Positions 9,219 to 16,984 of a stretch of DNA of 64,000 nucleotides are shown in pieces. A program made the translations under genes and the position numbers. The notes beneath the pieces were generated by a model, which searched no databases, had not been told where the DNA came from, and saw only the letters and a list, made by a program, of their open reading frames with translations. Position 1 is the stretch's first letter. Every line of letters starts with the position of its first letter. Origin of the DNA: Mesorhizobium sp. M1E.F.Ca.ET.045.02.1.1 (lineage in GTDB: Bacteria > Pseudomonadota > Alphaproteobacteria > Rhizobiales > Rhizobiaceae); the NCBI RefSeq assembly GCF_003952485.1, contig NZ_CP034447.1:1302001-1366000 (forward strand), given 5' to 3'.

Positions 9219-10109
9219 TCAGAGCCTTGTGCGCGTAAAAGGGTTCCAGCGCACGGTGCCCAGCCGCACCTCCTCGCGCACCATGGTGAGAAGGCCGGAG
9301 GCGCCAAGCACAGCAAGGCCGACCAGCGTCAGCATGTCGGGATATTCGTGGAAGAACAGCGAGCCCAGGATCACCGCCCAGACAATCTGCGAATAATGCG
9401 TCGGCGCGATCCGGTTGGCCGGCGCGTATTTGGCCGCCAGAAGCTGCAGAAGCTGACCGCAGGCGGTGAACGCCCCGGCCATCATCAGCCAGACCAGTTG
9501 CTTGGCGTCCGGCACGGTGAACGACGTCGCCGCGGCGCCAAGGCCGTTGAAGACGAGGCCGTAGCCGATCAGCACGCCAAGCATCGTCGTACGCTTTTCC
9601 TGCTGCGCCAGCGAGCGCATCAGGATGACGCTGGTGGCGGCGAGGAATGCGATGGCAAAGGCCGCGAGGTGGCCTAGATGCAACTCGCGGAAGCCCGGCC
9701 GTACAACCAGCATGACGCCAGCAAAGCCGGCAACCACCGCCAGCCACCGCCAGGGGCCGACCCTCTCCTTCAGGATGACGGTGGAGAGGATGGTGACGAA
9801 CAGCGGCGCCAGGAAGATCAACGCGTAGACTTCGGCCAGCGGAATGGTGGTGAAGGCATAGACGCTGAGCACGCCCGAAGCGATGCCCGCCCAGGCACGG
9901 GCCTGCACGGCCCATGGGCGTTTGGTGCGCCAGAAGTCACGCCAGCGCTCATCGGCGGGACGGGTGAAGAACAGGAAACAGCCGGCAAACAAGGTTACGA
10001 AGAAGCCTATCTCGAAGACGGTGAACTGCCCGCCCAGGCTCTTGATGACGGCGTCGCTGCACGAATAGCTTGCATAGGCGATCAGGGCGAGCAGAATTCC
10101 GTTCGGCAC
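9219..10109 (-). CDS. DMT-superfamily (EamA) transporter
   Basis: A roughly 296-residue membrane protein with ten hydrophobic segments arranged as two EamA repeats (about residues 5-135 and 145-285), typical of the drug/metabolite transporter superfamily. Features include the first helix AYASYSCSDAVIKSL, the end of repeat one with VTILSTVILKERVGPWRW, and the matching end of repeat two with ILGSLFFHEYPDMLTLVG. I chose GTG at 10109 (VPNGILLALIAY), because a longer version would overlap the divergent PIG-L gene at 10132. Substrate cannot be told from the sequence; it may export amino acids or metabolites. Confidence 0.8.
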   Translation of the reverse strand: MPNGILLALIAYASYSCSDAVIKSLGGQFTVFEIGFFVTLFAGCFLFFTRPADERWRDFWRTKRPWAVQARAWAGIASGVLSVYAFTTIPLAEVYALIFLAPLFVTILSTVILKERVGPWRWLAVVAGFAGVMLVVRPGFRELHLGHLAAFAIAFLAATSVILMRSLAQQEKRTTMLGVLIGYGLVFNGLGAAATSFTVPDAKQLVWLMMAGAFTACGQLLQLLAAKYAPANRIAPTHYSQIVWAVILGSLFFHEYPDMLTLVGLAVLGASGLLTMVREEVRLGTVRWNPFTRTRL

Positions 10110-10131
10110 GTTCCGTTTCCGGGAGAAAAGA

Positions 10132-10821
10132 GTGAAGATACTGGCGCTGGGGGCGCATCCCGACGACATCGAGATCTTCATGTTCGGTACGATGGCCGCC
10201 TATGCCGCGCTAGGCGCAGAGCTCACTTTTGCGATAGCCACGGACGGCGCCAAGGGCGGCAAGGGCGACCCTGCCGCGCTCGCCAAGGCACGACGCGCGG
10301 AAGCGATCGCCGCGGCCGGCCTGCTCGGGGTCACGCCGCGCTTCCTCGATTTTCCTGACGGCGCGCTGGTTGTGGACGCCGCGTTGATCGGCACTCTGAA
10401 GGCGATGATCGCCGAGATAGAACCCGATCTCGCGATCACCCATGCGCCGAACGACTATCATGGCGACCATCGCGCGCTGTCGGACGGCGTGCGCATCGCG
10501 GCGTCCTTCGCCGTGCCGGTGCTGCATGCCGACACGCTCGGCGGCACCGGCTTTGCGCCGACGCACTATGTCGATATTTCCGCGCATTGGAACATCAAGG
10601 CGCAAGCGATCCGCGCGCATCGCTCGCAGGATCCGGAGCGGTTCGTCGAGGGCGCGCGCACGCAGAACGAATTCCGTGCCGGCCAATGCAACGGCGCGCA
10701 CGGCGCCTTGGCCGAAGCCTTCCGGTTCGAGCCAGTCTTCCCGTTCGCCGACATACGCGAATTGCTGCCGCCGGCACCTCCGATCCGGCCGGTGACGGTC
10801 AGCACGAAGAGCGCCAAGTAG
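10132..10821 (+). CDS. PIG-L/LmbE family N-acetyl deacetylase
   Basis: A 229-residue zinc-dependent deacetylase of the LmbE/PIG-L family, whose members remove acetyl from N-acetylglucosamine-containing conjugates. The zinc and catalytic motif AHPDD is at residues 8-12. The third zinc ligand is in the motif NDYHGDHRALSDGVRIA. The start is GTG at 10132, preceded by a gggag ribosome-binding site, and is the only start that preserves the first strand KILALGAHPDD. It is divergent from the DMT transporter with 22 nt between start codons, so promoters must overlap the coding ends. The substrate is unknown. Confidence 0.85.
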   Translation: MKILALGAHPDDIEIFMFGTMAAYAALGAELTFAIATDGAKGGKGDPAALAKARRAEAIAAAGLLGVTPRFLDFPDGALVVDAALIGTLKAMIAEIEPDLAITHAPNDYHGDHRALSDGVRIAASFAVPVLHADTLGGTGFAPTHYVDISAHWNIKAQAIRAHRSQDPERFVEGARTQNEFRAGQCNGAHGALAEAFRFEPVFPFADIRELLPPAPPIRPVTVSTKSAK

Positions 10822-10922
10822 CCGGCTGACGACGATCCGGTCGGAGCGACCGGCAGTTATTTCCCAACGATTTCAAGCACCGTTTTCATCATGCTGCGGC
10901 GCAGCAACGAATTCGCTTGCCT

Positions 10923-10990
10923 TGTTTAGTAAAAAGAGCATCACTAAACAAATTACTAAACATCGGCAGCGCATTGCGCGTCATGTTTAG
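10923..10990. promoter_or_regulatory. Repeated TGTTTAGT/ACTAAACA operator-like sites upstream of the sugar/ketose operon
   Basis: TGTTTAGT at 10923-10930 forms an inverted repeat with ACTAAACA at 10943-10950. A second exact ACTAAACA follows at 10955-10962, and a half-site TGTTTAG lies at 10984-10990. Three exact 8-mers and one partial within 70 nt, in an otherwise GC-rich genome and about 75-140 nt before the first operon gene, suggest binding sites for a dedicated regulator. The regulator gene was not identified nearby. Confidence 0.55.
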
Positions 10991-11063
10991 CCCCTCGGAG
11001 GAGCGAGGGTTGAGGGCTTTTGAAACCGTCATCCGGACGCGTTTCGCAAATGGGAGGTAAGGC

Positions 11064-12395
11064 ATGAAATCGACCTGGAAACTGGCGTTGGGACTAACCT
11101 CGGCGGCACTCGCGTCGACAGCCGTCTCGAACGCCGCGCATGCGGAAGACCTGACGCTTTGCTGGGCCGCCTGGGACCCGGCCAACGCGCTCGTGGAGCT
11201 GTCCAAGGATTTTACCAAGGAGACCGGCATCGGCATGAAGTTCGAATTCGTGCCGTGGACCAACTATGCCGACCGCTTCCTCAACGAGCTCAACTCGCAT
11301 GGCAAGCTCTGCGACCTGATCATCGGCGACAGCCAGTGGATCGGCGGCGCCGCCGAGAACGGCCACTACGTCAAGCTGAACGACTTCTTCGACAAGGAGA
11401 AGATCAGCATGGACGACTTCGTGCCGGCGACCGTGGTCGGCTATTCCGAATGGCCGAAGAACACGCCGAACTACTGGGCGCTGCCGGCCATGGGCGACGT
11501 GGTCGGCTGGACCTACCGCAAGGACTGGTTCTCGCGGCCCGAGCTGCAGAAGGAGTTCAAGGAAAAGTATGGCTGGGACCTCGCCCCGCCGACGACCTTC
11601 GACCAGTTGAAGCAGATCGCCGAATTCTTCCAGAAGCGGCAGATCGACGGCAAGACGGTCTACGGCGCCTCGATCTATACCGAACGCGGCTCCGAAGGCA
11701 TCACCATGGGCGCCATGGACGTGCTCTACAGCTACGGCTTCCAGTATGAGAACCCGAAGAAGCCCTACGAGATGGACGGCTTCGTCAACTCCGAGAAATC
11801 GGTGAAGGGACTGGAATTCTACAAGGCGCTCTACGACTGCTGCACGCCTCCTGGTTCCTCCAATGCCTACATGGGCGAAGGCGTCGACGCCTTCAAATCC
11901 GGACAGGTGGCGATGCATATGAACTTCGCCTTCACCTGGCCCGGCCTGCAGAAGGACGAGAATGTCGGCGGCGACAAGATCGGTTACTTCGTCAACCCTA
12001 AAGGTCCCGACGGCGACCAGTTCGCCCAGCTCGGCGGCCAGGGCATTTCGGTGGTCTCATACTCCGACAAGCAGGAATCGGCCCTGAAATACATCAAGTG
12101 GTTCGCCAACAAGGACGTGCAGGCCAAGTGGTGGTCGCTCGGCGGCTATTCCTGCCTGAACTCCGTCGTCAAGGACCCGAAGTTCCCGTCCAGCCAGCCC
12201 TATGCGCAGGCCTTCCTCGACTCGATGGCCGTCGTGAAGGACTTCTGGGCCGAGCCGAGCTACGCGCCGCTGCTGCAGGCCTCGCAGAAGCGCTTCCACG
12301 ACTATGTCGTCGCCGGCCAGGGCTCGGCCAAGGACGCGCTGGACGGTCTCGTCAAGGACTGGACGCAGGTCTTCCAGGACGACGGCAAGATGTAA
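11064..12395 (+). CDS. ABC transporter substrate-binding protein (carbohydrate type)
   Basis: A 443-residue periplasmic binding protein of the extracellular solute-binding family 1. A Sec signal peptide covers residues 1-27 with cleavage after SNAAHA, leaving mature EDLTLCWAAWDPANAL. The fold is indicated by FTKETGIGMKFEFVPW near the N-terminus and by the late SYSDKQESALKYIKWFANKDVQ segment typical of sugar-binding proteins. A strong ribosome-binding site (gggaggtaagg) precedes ATG 11064. It heads an operon of two permeases, a small membrane protein, two ATPases and dihydroxyacetone-kinase genes, so the ligand is likely a ketose, polyol or a sugar broken down to one. The exact ligand cannot be read from the sequence. 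Confidence 0.9.
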   Translation: MKSTWKLALGLTSAALASTAVSNAAHAEDLTLCWAAWDPANALVELSKDFTKETGIGMKFEFVPWTNYADRFLNELNSHGKLCDLIIGDSQWIGGAAENGHYVKLNDFFDKEKISMDDFVPATVVGYSEWPKNTPNYWALPAMGDVVGWTYRKDWFSRPELQKEFKEKYGWDLAPPTTFDQLKQIAEFFQKRQIDGKTVYGASIYTERGSEGITMGAMDVLYSYGFQYENPKKPYEMDGFVNSEKSVKGLEFYKALYDCCTPPGSSNAYMGEGVDAFKSGQVAMHMNFAFTWPGLQKDENVGGDKIGYFVNPKGPDGDQFAQLGGQGISVVSYSDKQESALKYIKWFANKDVQAKWWSLGGYSCLNSVVKDPKFPSSQPYAQAFLDSMAVVKDFWAEPSYAPLLQASQKRFHDYVVAGQGSAKDALDGLVKDWTQVFQDDGKM

Positions 12396-12418
12396 GGCTC
12401 CTCCCGAGCTTGATCGAG

Positions 12419-12448
12419 GCGTCCCGTGCCGCCCTTGGCACGGGACGC
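12419..12448 (+). other. Perfect 12-bp hairpin between binding-protein and permease genes
   Basis: GCGTCCCGTGCC (12419-12430) and GGCACGGGACGC (12437-12448) are exact reverse complements around a 6-nt loop. No T run follows, so full termination is unlikely. Such hairpins after binding-protein genes commonly protect the upstream mRNA from 3' decay and so raise binding protein over permease. Confidence 0.65.
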
Positions 12449-12501
12449 AGTTCAGATAAATTCCATTGTCGAGACTTGACGTGACCGAAGCAGGACTAAC
12501 C

Positions 12502-13449
12502 ATGCTCAATCGGACTGCGGACAATGTTGCCCGGGCCACGCCCGAGCCGTTGGCCAAGAGGATCCGGGGCATCAGCGACAAGGGCCTCGCCTGGCTGTTC
12601 ATCTCGCCGACGATCCTTTTGTTGCTCGCCATCAACATCTTCCCGCTGTTCTGGGCGATCTATCTCTCCTTCACCAACTACCGCGCCAACCGTCCCAACG
12701 AGGCGGTGAAGAATCTCGGGCTCGCCAACTACCGGCGCATCCTCGGCGACCAGGACATCTGGATCGCCATGCAGACGACGGCGCATTTCGTGTTCTGGAC
12801 CATCCTTCTGCAGACGGTGATCGGCTTTACGCTGGCCTGGCTGATCGACAGAAAATTCCGCGGCCACGCCTTCTGGACGACGATCATCCTGGTGCCGATG
12901 ATGCTGTCGCCGGCGGTGGTCGGAAATTTCTGGCGCTTCCTCTACGAGCCGCAGATCGGGCTGTTCGCCTATGCGGTTTCGTTCCTAACAGGCATCCCGC
13001 CGACGAATGTGCAGATGCTGTCCAATGTCGAGTTGGCGCCGTGGGCGATCATCATCGTCGATACCTGGATGTGGACGCCCTACGTGATGCTGATCTGCCT
13101 CGCGGGCCTGCGCTCGATCCCCGAATATATCTATGAGGCGGCCGAGGTCGACCGCGCGTCCAACTGGCGGCAGTTCTGGTCGATCACGCTGCCGATGGCG
13201 CTGCCCTTCATCATGCTTGCGGTGCTGTTCCGCGGCATCGAGAACTTCAAGATGTTCGACATGGTGAACCTCCTGACCGGCGGCGGTCCGGGCTCGACCA
13301 CCGAGGTCGCCTCGATCACGCTGAAGCGGCAGGCTTTCGAGAGCTGGCGCACCGGCTATTCCTCGGCCTTCGCCATCATCCTCTTCGTCGCCGTGTTTGG
13401 CCTCGCCAACATCTACGTCAAGGCGCTCAACAAGGTGAAGCAGAGATGA
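12502..13449 (+). CDS. ABC transporter permease, MalF/UgpA type
   Basis: A 315-residue inner-membrane permease with six main transmembrane segments. The cytoplasmic coupling (EAA) loop is EYIYEAAEVDRASNWRQFWSITLP, followed by the usual final two helices and a GGGPGSTTEV turn. I chose ATG 12502 because AGGA sits 7 nt upstream; possible TTG and GTG starts lie at 12466 and 12481. Its stop overlaps the start of the next permease (ATGA at 13446-13449), indicating translational coupling. It should pair with that permease to form the channel. Confidence 0.9.
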   Translation: MLNRTADNVARATPEPLAKRIRGISDKGLAWLFISPTILLLLAINIFPLFWAIYLSFTNYRANRPNEAVKNLGLANYRRILGDQDIWIAMQTTAHFVFWTILLQTVIGFTLAWLIDRKFRGHAFWTTIILVPMMLSPAVVGNFWRFLYEPQIGLFAYAVSFLTGIPPTNVQMLSNVELAPWAIIIVDTWMWTPYVMLICLAGLRSIPEYIYEAAEVDRASNWRQFWSITLPMALPFIMLAVLFRGIENFKMFDMVNLLTGGGPGSTTEVASITLKRQAFESWRTGYSSAFAIILFVAVFGLANIYVKALNKVKQR

Positions 13450-14396
13450 GCCTGACCACCGCCCATTCCGTCGTAGCGCCGTCGTCTAACGCGAAGCGGA
13501 TCGCCGGCGCGCTCGTCGTCGGCTATGCGCTGATCTCGATCGTGCCGCTGTTGTGGATCTTCGCCACCAGCTTCAAGACGCCGCCGGATTCGATCGCCTA
13601 CCCGCCGAAGATCGTGTTCCAGCCCAGCATCGAGGGCTATTGCAACCTGTTCACCACCCGCACCAGACAAACGCCGGAATATATCAACGCGCTCGGACCG
13701 GCGACCGGCTTCTGCGACGAGACGGTGCGCAAGCGCAACATGGTCATCGCCGGGCCGTCGAACTTCCTGCCGCGCTTCGTCAACTCGCTGATCATCGCCT
13801 TCGGCTCGACCTTCTGCGCGGTGTTCCTCGGCACGCTGTCGGCCTATGGCTTCTCGCGCTTCAAGGTGCCTTTAGCCGACGACCTTTTGTTCTTCATCCT
13901 GTCGACGCGCTTCATGCCGCCGATCGCGGTGGCGATCCCGATCTACCTGATGTACCGCGAGATCGGCCTTTCCGACACCGCGCTCGGCATGATCCTGCTC
14001 TACACCGCGGTCAACGTCTCTTTAGCCGTCTGGCTGCTCAAGGGCTTCATCGACGAGATCCCGCGCGAATACGAGGAAGCGGCGATGATCGACGGCTACA
14101 CAAGGCTGCAGGCCTTCTGGCGCACCGTGCTGCCGCAGGCGACCACCGGCATTGCCGCGACCGCCATCTTCTGCCTGATCTTTGCCTGGAACGAATATGC
14201 GTTCGCCGCGCTTCTGACCTCCGGCACAGCGCAGACCGCGCCGCCCTTCATCCCGACCATCATAGGCGAAGGCGGCCAGGACTGGCCGGCGGTGGCCGCC
14301 GGCACGACGATCTTCCTGGTGCCGATCCTGGTCTTCACCATCCTGCTCCGCAAGCAACTCTTGCGCGGCATCACCTTCGGCGCGGTGCGCAAATGA
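13446..14396 (+). CDS. ABC transporter permease, MalG/UgpE type
   Basis: A 316-residue membrane permease and partner of the preceding one. The coupling loop reads EYEEAAMIDGYTRLQAFWRTVLPQA, the canonical MalG-type EAA motif. Six hydrophobic segments are visible, with a periplasmic insert after the first (residues about 45-105) containing a Cys (TGFCDET). Translation is coupled to the upstream gene by a 4-nt overlap. A 217-nt gap holding a palindromic element separates it from the next gene of the operon. Confidence 0.9.
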   Translation: MSLTTAHSVVAPSSNAKRIAGALVVGYALISIVPLLWIFATSFKTPPDSIAYPPKIVFQPSIEGYCNLFTTRTRQTPEYINALGPATGFCDETVRKRNMVIAGPSNFLPRFVNSLIIAFGSTFCAVFLGTLSAYGFSRFKVPLADDLLFFILSTRFMPPIAVAIPIYLMYREIGLSDTALGMILLYTAVNVSLAVWLLKGFIDEIPREYEEAAMIDGYTRLQAFWRTVLPQATTGIAATAIFCLIFAWNEYAFAALLTSGTAQTAPPFIPTIIGEGGQDWPAVAAGTTIFLVPILVFTILLRKQLLRGITFGAVRK

Positions 14397-14411
14397 TAGA
14401 TGTGGGACAAA

Positions 14412-14560
14412 GTCGACCCCCACTCCGTCGAGCTTCGCTCGACACCTCTCCCCCGATCGACGGGGGAGAGGAAGGGCGCGAACTTCATTCAGCCTGGCTC
14501 CCTTCCTCTCCCTCCGGAGGGGGGAGAGGTGGCGCTGCGAAGCAGCGACGGAGTGGGGGA
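14412..14560. repeat. Two-unit palindromic element within the transporter operon (copy C)
   Basis: Left unit (about 14412-14474) reads CCCCCACTCCGTCGAGC, then an inner hairpin CTCTCCCCCGATCGACGGGGGAGAG. Right unit (about 14502-14560) reads the inverse: CCTCTCCCTCCGGAGGGGGGAGAGG, then GCGACGGAGTGGGGG. It lies between the second permease and the small membrane protein and could lower downstream expression by forming strong RNA structure. Confidence 0.7.
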
Positions 14561-14613
14561 ACCACCTGGCAACCATCTCTCCCCCTAAACGGGGAGAAGG
14601 ACGGGAGGAACGC

Positions 14614-14817
14614 ATGAGCCGCACTGTCGTCTCCAAGCGCTCATCTTGGCCCCGCTGGGCAAGGCGCGGCCTGATGGAAAACATCGCCACCGCGATCATC
14701 GCCATCGGCTTCCTGATGCTGTTCCAGTCCTTCGCGCTGTCGCTCTACAGCTACTCCTTCGTCACCATGCTCGCCGGCACGGCCATGTTCATCATCGTCT
14801 CGAAGTTCCCGGAATAA
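14614..14817 (+). CDS. Small two-helix membrane protein of the transporter operon
   Basis: A 67-residue protein with a basic N-terminus (SRTVVSKRSSWPRWARRG) and two hydrophobic segments (about residues 22-42 and 46-62). It has a good ribosome-binding site (gggaggaacgc) and ends 2 nt before the first ATPase gene, so it belongs to the operon. Small membrane proteins also occur in other rhizobial ABC operons such as the glycerol system, where they may aid assembly. I could not assign a family. Function is unknown. Confidence 0.7.
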   Translation: MSRTVVSKRSSWPRWARRGLMENIATAIIAIGFLMLFQSFALSLYSYSFVTMLAGTAMFIIVSKFPE

Positions 14818-14819
14818 CC

Positions 14820-15926
14820 ATGGCCGAGATCCGCGTTCAGAACCTGAGAAAAGCCTTCGGCGAGTTCGTCGCCGTGCAGGATTCCAACTTCGTCGTCGAG
14901 GACGGCGAATTCTTCGTCATGCTCGGGCCGTCGGGCTGCGGCAAGACGACGACGCTGAGGATGATCGCCGGCCTCGAGCTGCCGACCGGCGGCAAGATCC
15001 TGCTCGGCGGCGAGGATGTCACCATGCGCCGCGCCCGCGAGCGCGACATCGCCTTCGTCTTCCAACTCTTCGCGCTTTATCCACATATGAATGTGCGCAA
15101 GAACATCGGCTTTCCGCTCTTGGCGCAAGGCATGGCGTCGGCCGAGATCCGCGCCCGCGTCGAGGAAACGGCGAAGCTCCTGCGCATCGACCACTTGCTC
15201 GACAAGTCCGTCTCCGGCCTCGCCGGCGGCGACCGCCAGCGCGTCGCGCTTGGCCGCGCCATCGTGCGGCGTCCGAAATGTTTTCTCATGGACGAGCCGC
15301 TCGGCACGCTCGATACCGAATTCCGCGATTTGATGGTCCATGAGCTGCGCGAGCTGCACAACCGCATTCACGCGACCACGGTCTATGTCACGCACGACCA
15401 GATGGAAGCGATGTCGATGGCCGACAAAATCGCGGTGATGAACCACGGCGTGATCGAACAGTTCGGAAGCCCACGCGAAATCTACGACCGGCCCGCGACG
15501 ATGTTCGTCGCCGACTTCATCGGCTCGCCGCCGATGAATTTCTTGCGCTTCGGCGGCGGGCTCGCCAGGGGCGCGAAGGAGATCGTCGTGCAGGGCGCCA
15601 AGGTGGCGGTGCCGGAGGTGCGCGAGGACGTGGCGCCCGCCGACATGGCGCTCGGCATCCGGCCCGAGCACATACGCTTCGACGATTCCTCCAAGCTGCG
15701 CGGCGCGATCTATGGCACCGAATATCTCGGCACCACGCAGATCGTCGCGGTGGAGACGGCCGACGGCGTCATCAAGGCCCGGGTGCCGGCCGGCATCCAT
15801 CTCACCCCCGGCGAGCAGGTCGGGCTGGCGTTGAGCAGCGCGCGGCTGTCGCTGTTCGAGAAAGGCACTGGACGCGCGGTCAGGACCGCCATGCATGATC
15901 AGGCAGCGGAGGCGCGTCATGGCTGA
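14820..15926 (+). CDS. ABC transporter ATPase with degenerate signature motif (MalK/UgpC-like)
   Basis: A 368-residue ATPase with the C-terminal regulatory OB domain of MalK-type proteins. Walker A is GPSGCGKTT (36-44), Walker B is FLMDEP (155-160) and the switch His is 192. The ABC signature reads LAGGDRQR (134-141) instead of LSGGQQQR, with Ser changed to Ala. The Q-loop region is FQLFALYPH, and the D-loop is GTLDTEFR rather than SNLDAKLR. The partner ATPase downstream is canonical, so the pair probably forms a heterodimer with one impaired ATP site. Start ATG 14820 lies just after the small membrane gene, and the 3' end overlaps the next gene by 8 nt. Confidence 0.88.
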   Translation: MAEIRVQNLRKAFGEFVAVQDSNFVVEDGEFFVMLGPSGCGKTTTLRMIAGLELPTGGKILLGGEDVTMRRARERDIAFVFQLFALYPHMNVRKNIGFPLLAQGMASAEIRARVEETAKLLRIDHLLDKSVSGLAGGDRQRVALGRAIVRRPKCFLMDEPLGTLDTEFRDLMVHELRELHNRIHATTVYVTHDQMEAMSMADKIAVMNHGVIEQFGSPREIYDRPATMFVADFIGSPPMNFLRFGGGLARGAKEIVVQGAKVAVPEVREDVAPADMALGIRPEHIRFDDSSKLRGAIYGTEYLGTTQIVAVETADGVIKARVPAGIHLTPGEQVGLALSSARLSLFEKGTGRAVRTAMHDQAAEARHG

Positions 15927-16932
15927 CGTCCACGTCCATCGGGCGACCAAGAGCTTCGGCGAGACAGTCGCCGTCAGCGATCTCGACCTTCAGATCAAGG
16001 ACGGCGAATTCGTCGTGCTGCTCGGCCCGACCGGCGCCGGCAAGACGACGACGCTCAGGCTGATCGCAGGGCTGGAACGGCCTGACAGCGGCACGATCCG
16101 CATTGGCGGGCACGACGCGACGACGCTGTCGCCGGCCGAGCGCGACACCGCGTTCGTCTTCCAGCAATATTCGCTCTACCCGCATCTTTCGGTCTTCGAC
16201 AATCTCGCCTTCCCGCTGCGCTCGCCGGCGCGGCGCTTTCCCGAAGAGGCGATCCGCCGCCGCGTCGAGGAAGTAGCGCGAATGGTGCGCATCGACCACA
16301 AGCTCCAGAATCGCTCGACCAGACTGTCGGGCGGCGAGATGCAGCGCGTCGCCATCGGTCGCGCCCTGGTGCGCAAGCCCGCGATCTACCTGATGGACGA
16401 GCCGCTGTCCTCGCTCGATGCCAAGCTGCGCGCCGATCTCAGGCTCGAGCTGAAGCGCATCCAATCCGAGCTCGGCGCCACCATGCTCTATGTCACGCAC
16501 GACCAGATCGAGGCGATGACCATGGCCGACCGTATCGGCATCCTGGCCGATGGCGTGCTGGTGCAGATCGGCACGCCGCGCGCGATCTATTCGGAGCCGG
16601 CAAACCTTCATGTCGCGGCCCGTCTCGGCCAGCCGGCGATCAACCTGTTGCCGGCCGGGCTGCTGCCGGAAGGCGGCGCGCCGACCGGCACGACGACCAT
16701 CGGCGCACGCACCGAGCATCTGTCGATCGAGAAGGCGGCGAATGGACATGCCGATGGCGTCGTCGACTGGGTCGAGCATCTCGGCGACCAGAACCATCTG
16801 CATGTGACGGTCGGGCCGAGGAAGCTGGTGACGCTGACCGATCCCGACACGCCACTCGAAAAGGGGGACAGAGTGACGATCCGCTATCGCTCGCCGCTTT
16901 ATTTCGGCTCGGACGGGCAAAGGCTGATGTAG
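15919..16932 (+). CDS. ABC transporter ATPase, canonical MalK/UgpC type
   Basis: A 337-residue ATPase: Walker A GPTGAGKTT, Q-loop FQQYSLYPH, signature LSGGEMQR, Walker B YLMDEP, D-loop SSLDAKLR, switch YVTHDQIEAMTMADR, followed by a shorter C-terminal TOBE/OB domain. The start ATG at 15919 overlaps the upstream ATPase stop by 8 nt, so the two are translated together. This subunit has all residues for hydrolysis and most likely provides the intact half-site of an asymmetric ATPase pair energising the two permeases. Confidence 0.9.
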   Translation: MADVHVHRATKSFGETVAVSDLDLQIKDGEFVVLLGPTGAGKTTTLRLIAGLERPDSGTIRIGGHDATTLSPAERDTAFVFQQYSLYPHLSVFDNLAFPLRSPARRFPEEAIRRRVEEVARMVRIDHKLQNRSTRLSGGEMQRVAIGRALVRKPAIYLMDEPLSSLDAKLRADLRLELKRIQSELGATMLYVTHDQIEAMTMADRIGILADGVLVQIGTPRAIYSEPANLHVAARLGQPAINLLPAGLLPEGGAPTGTTTIGARTEHLSIEKAANGHADGVVDWVEHLGDQNHLHVTVGPRKLVTLTDPDTPLEKGDRVTIRYRSPLYFGSDGQRLM

Positions 16933-16984
16933 CCGGCGAACACACATCTTTTGACGACCCGCAGATACGGACTGGACTGAATCC

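Noticed and set aside
11064..16932. Assignment of the importer as the rhizobial glycerol system GlpSTPQV
   Set aside because: Layout is similar (small membrane protein, two ATPases), but the binding protein is shorter than GlpV as I remember it and no glycerol-3-phosphate dehydrogenase is present; substrate left open.
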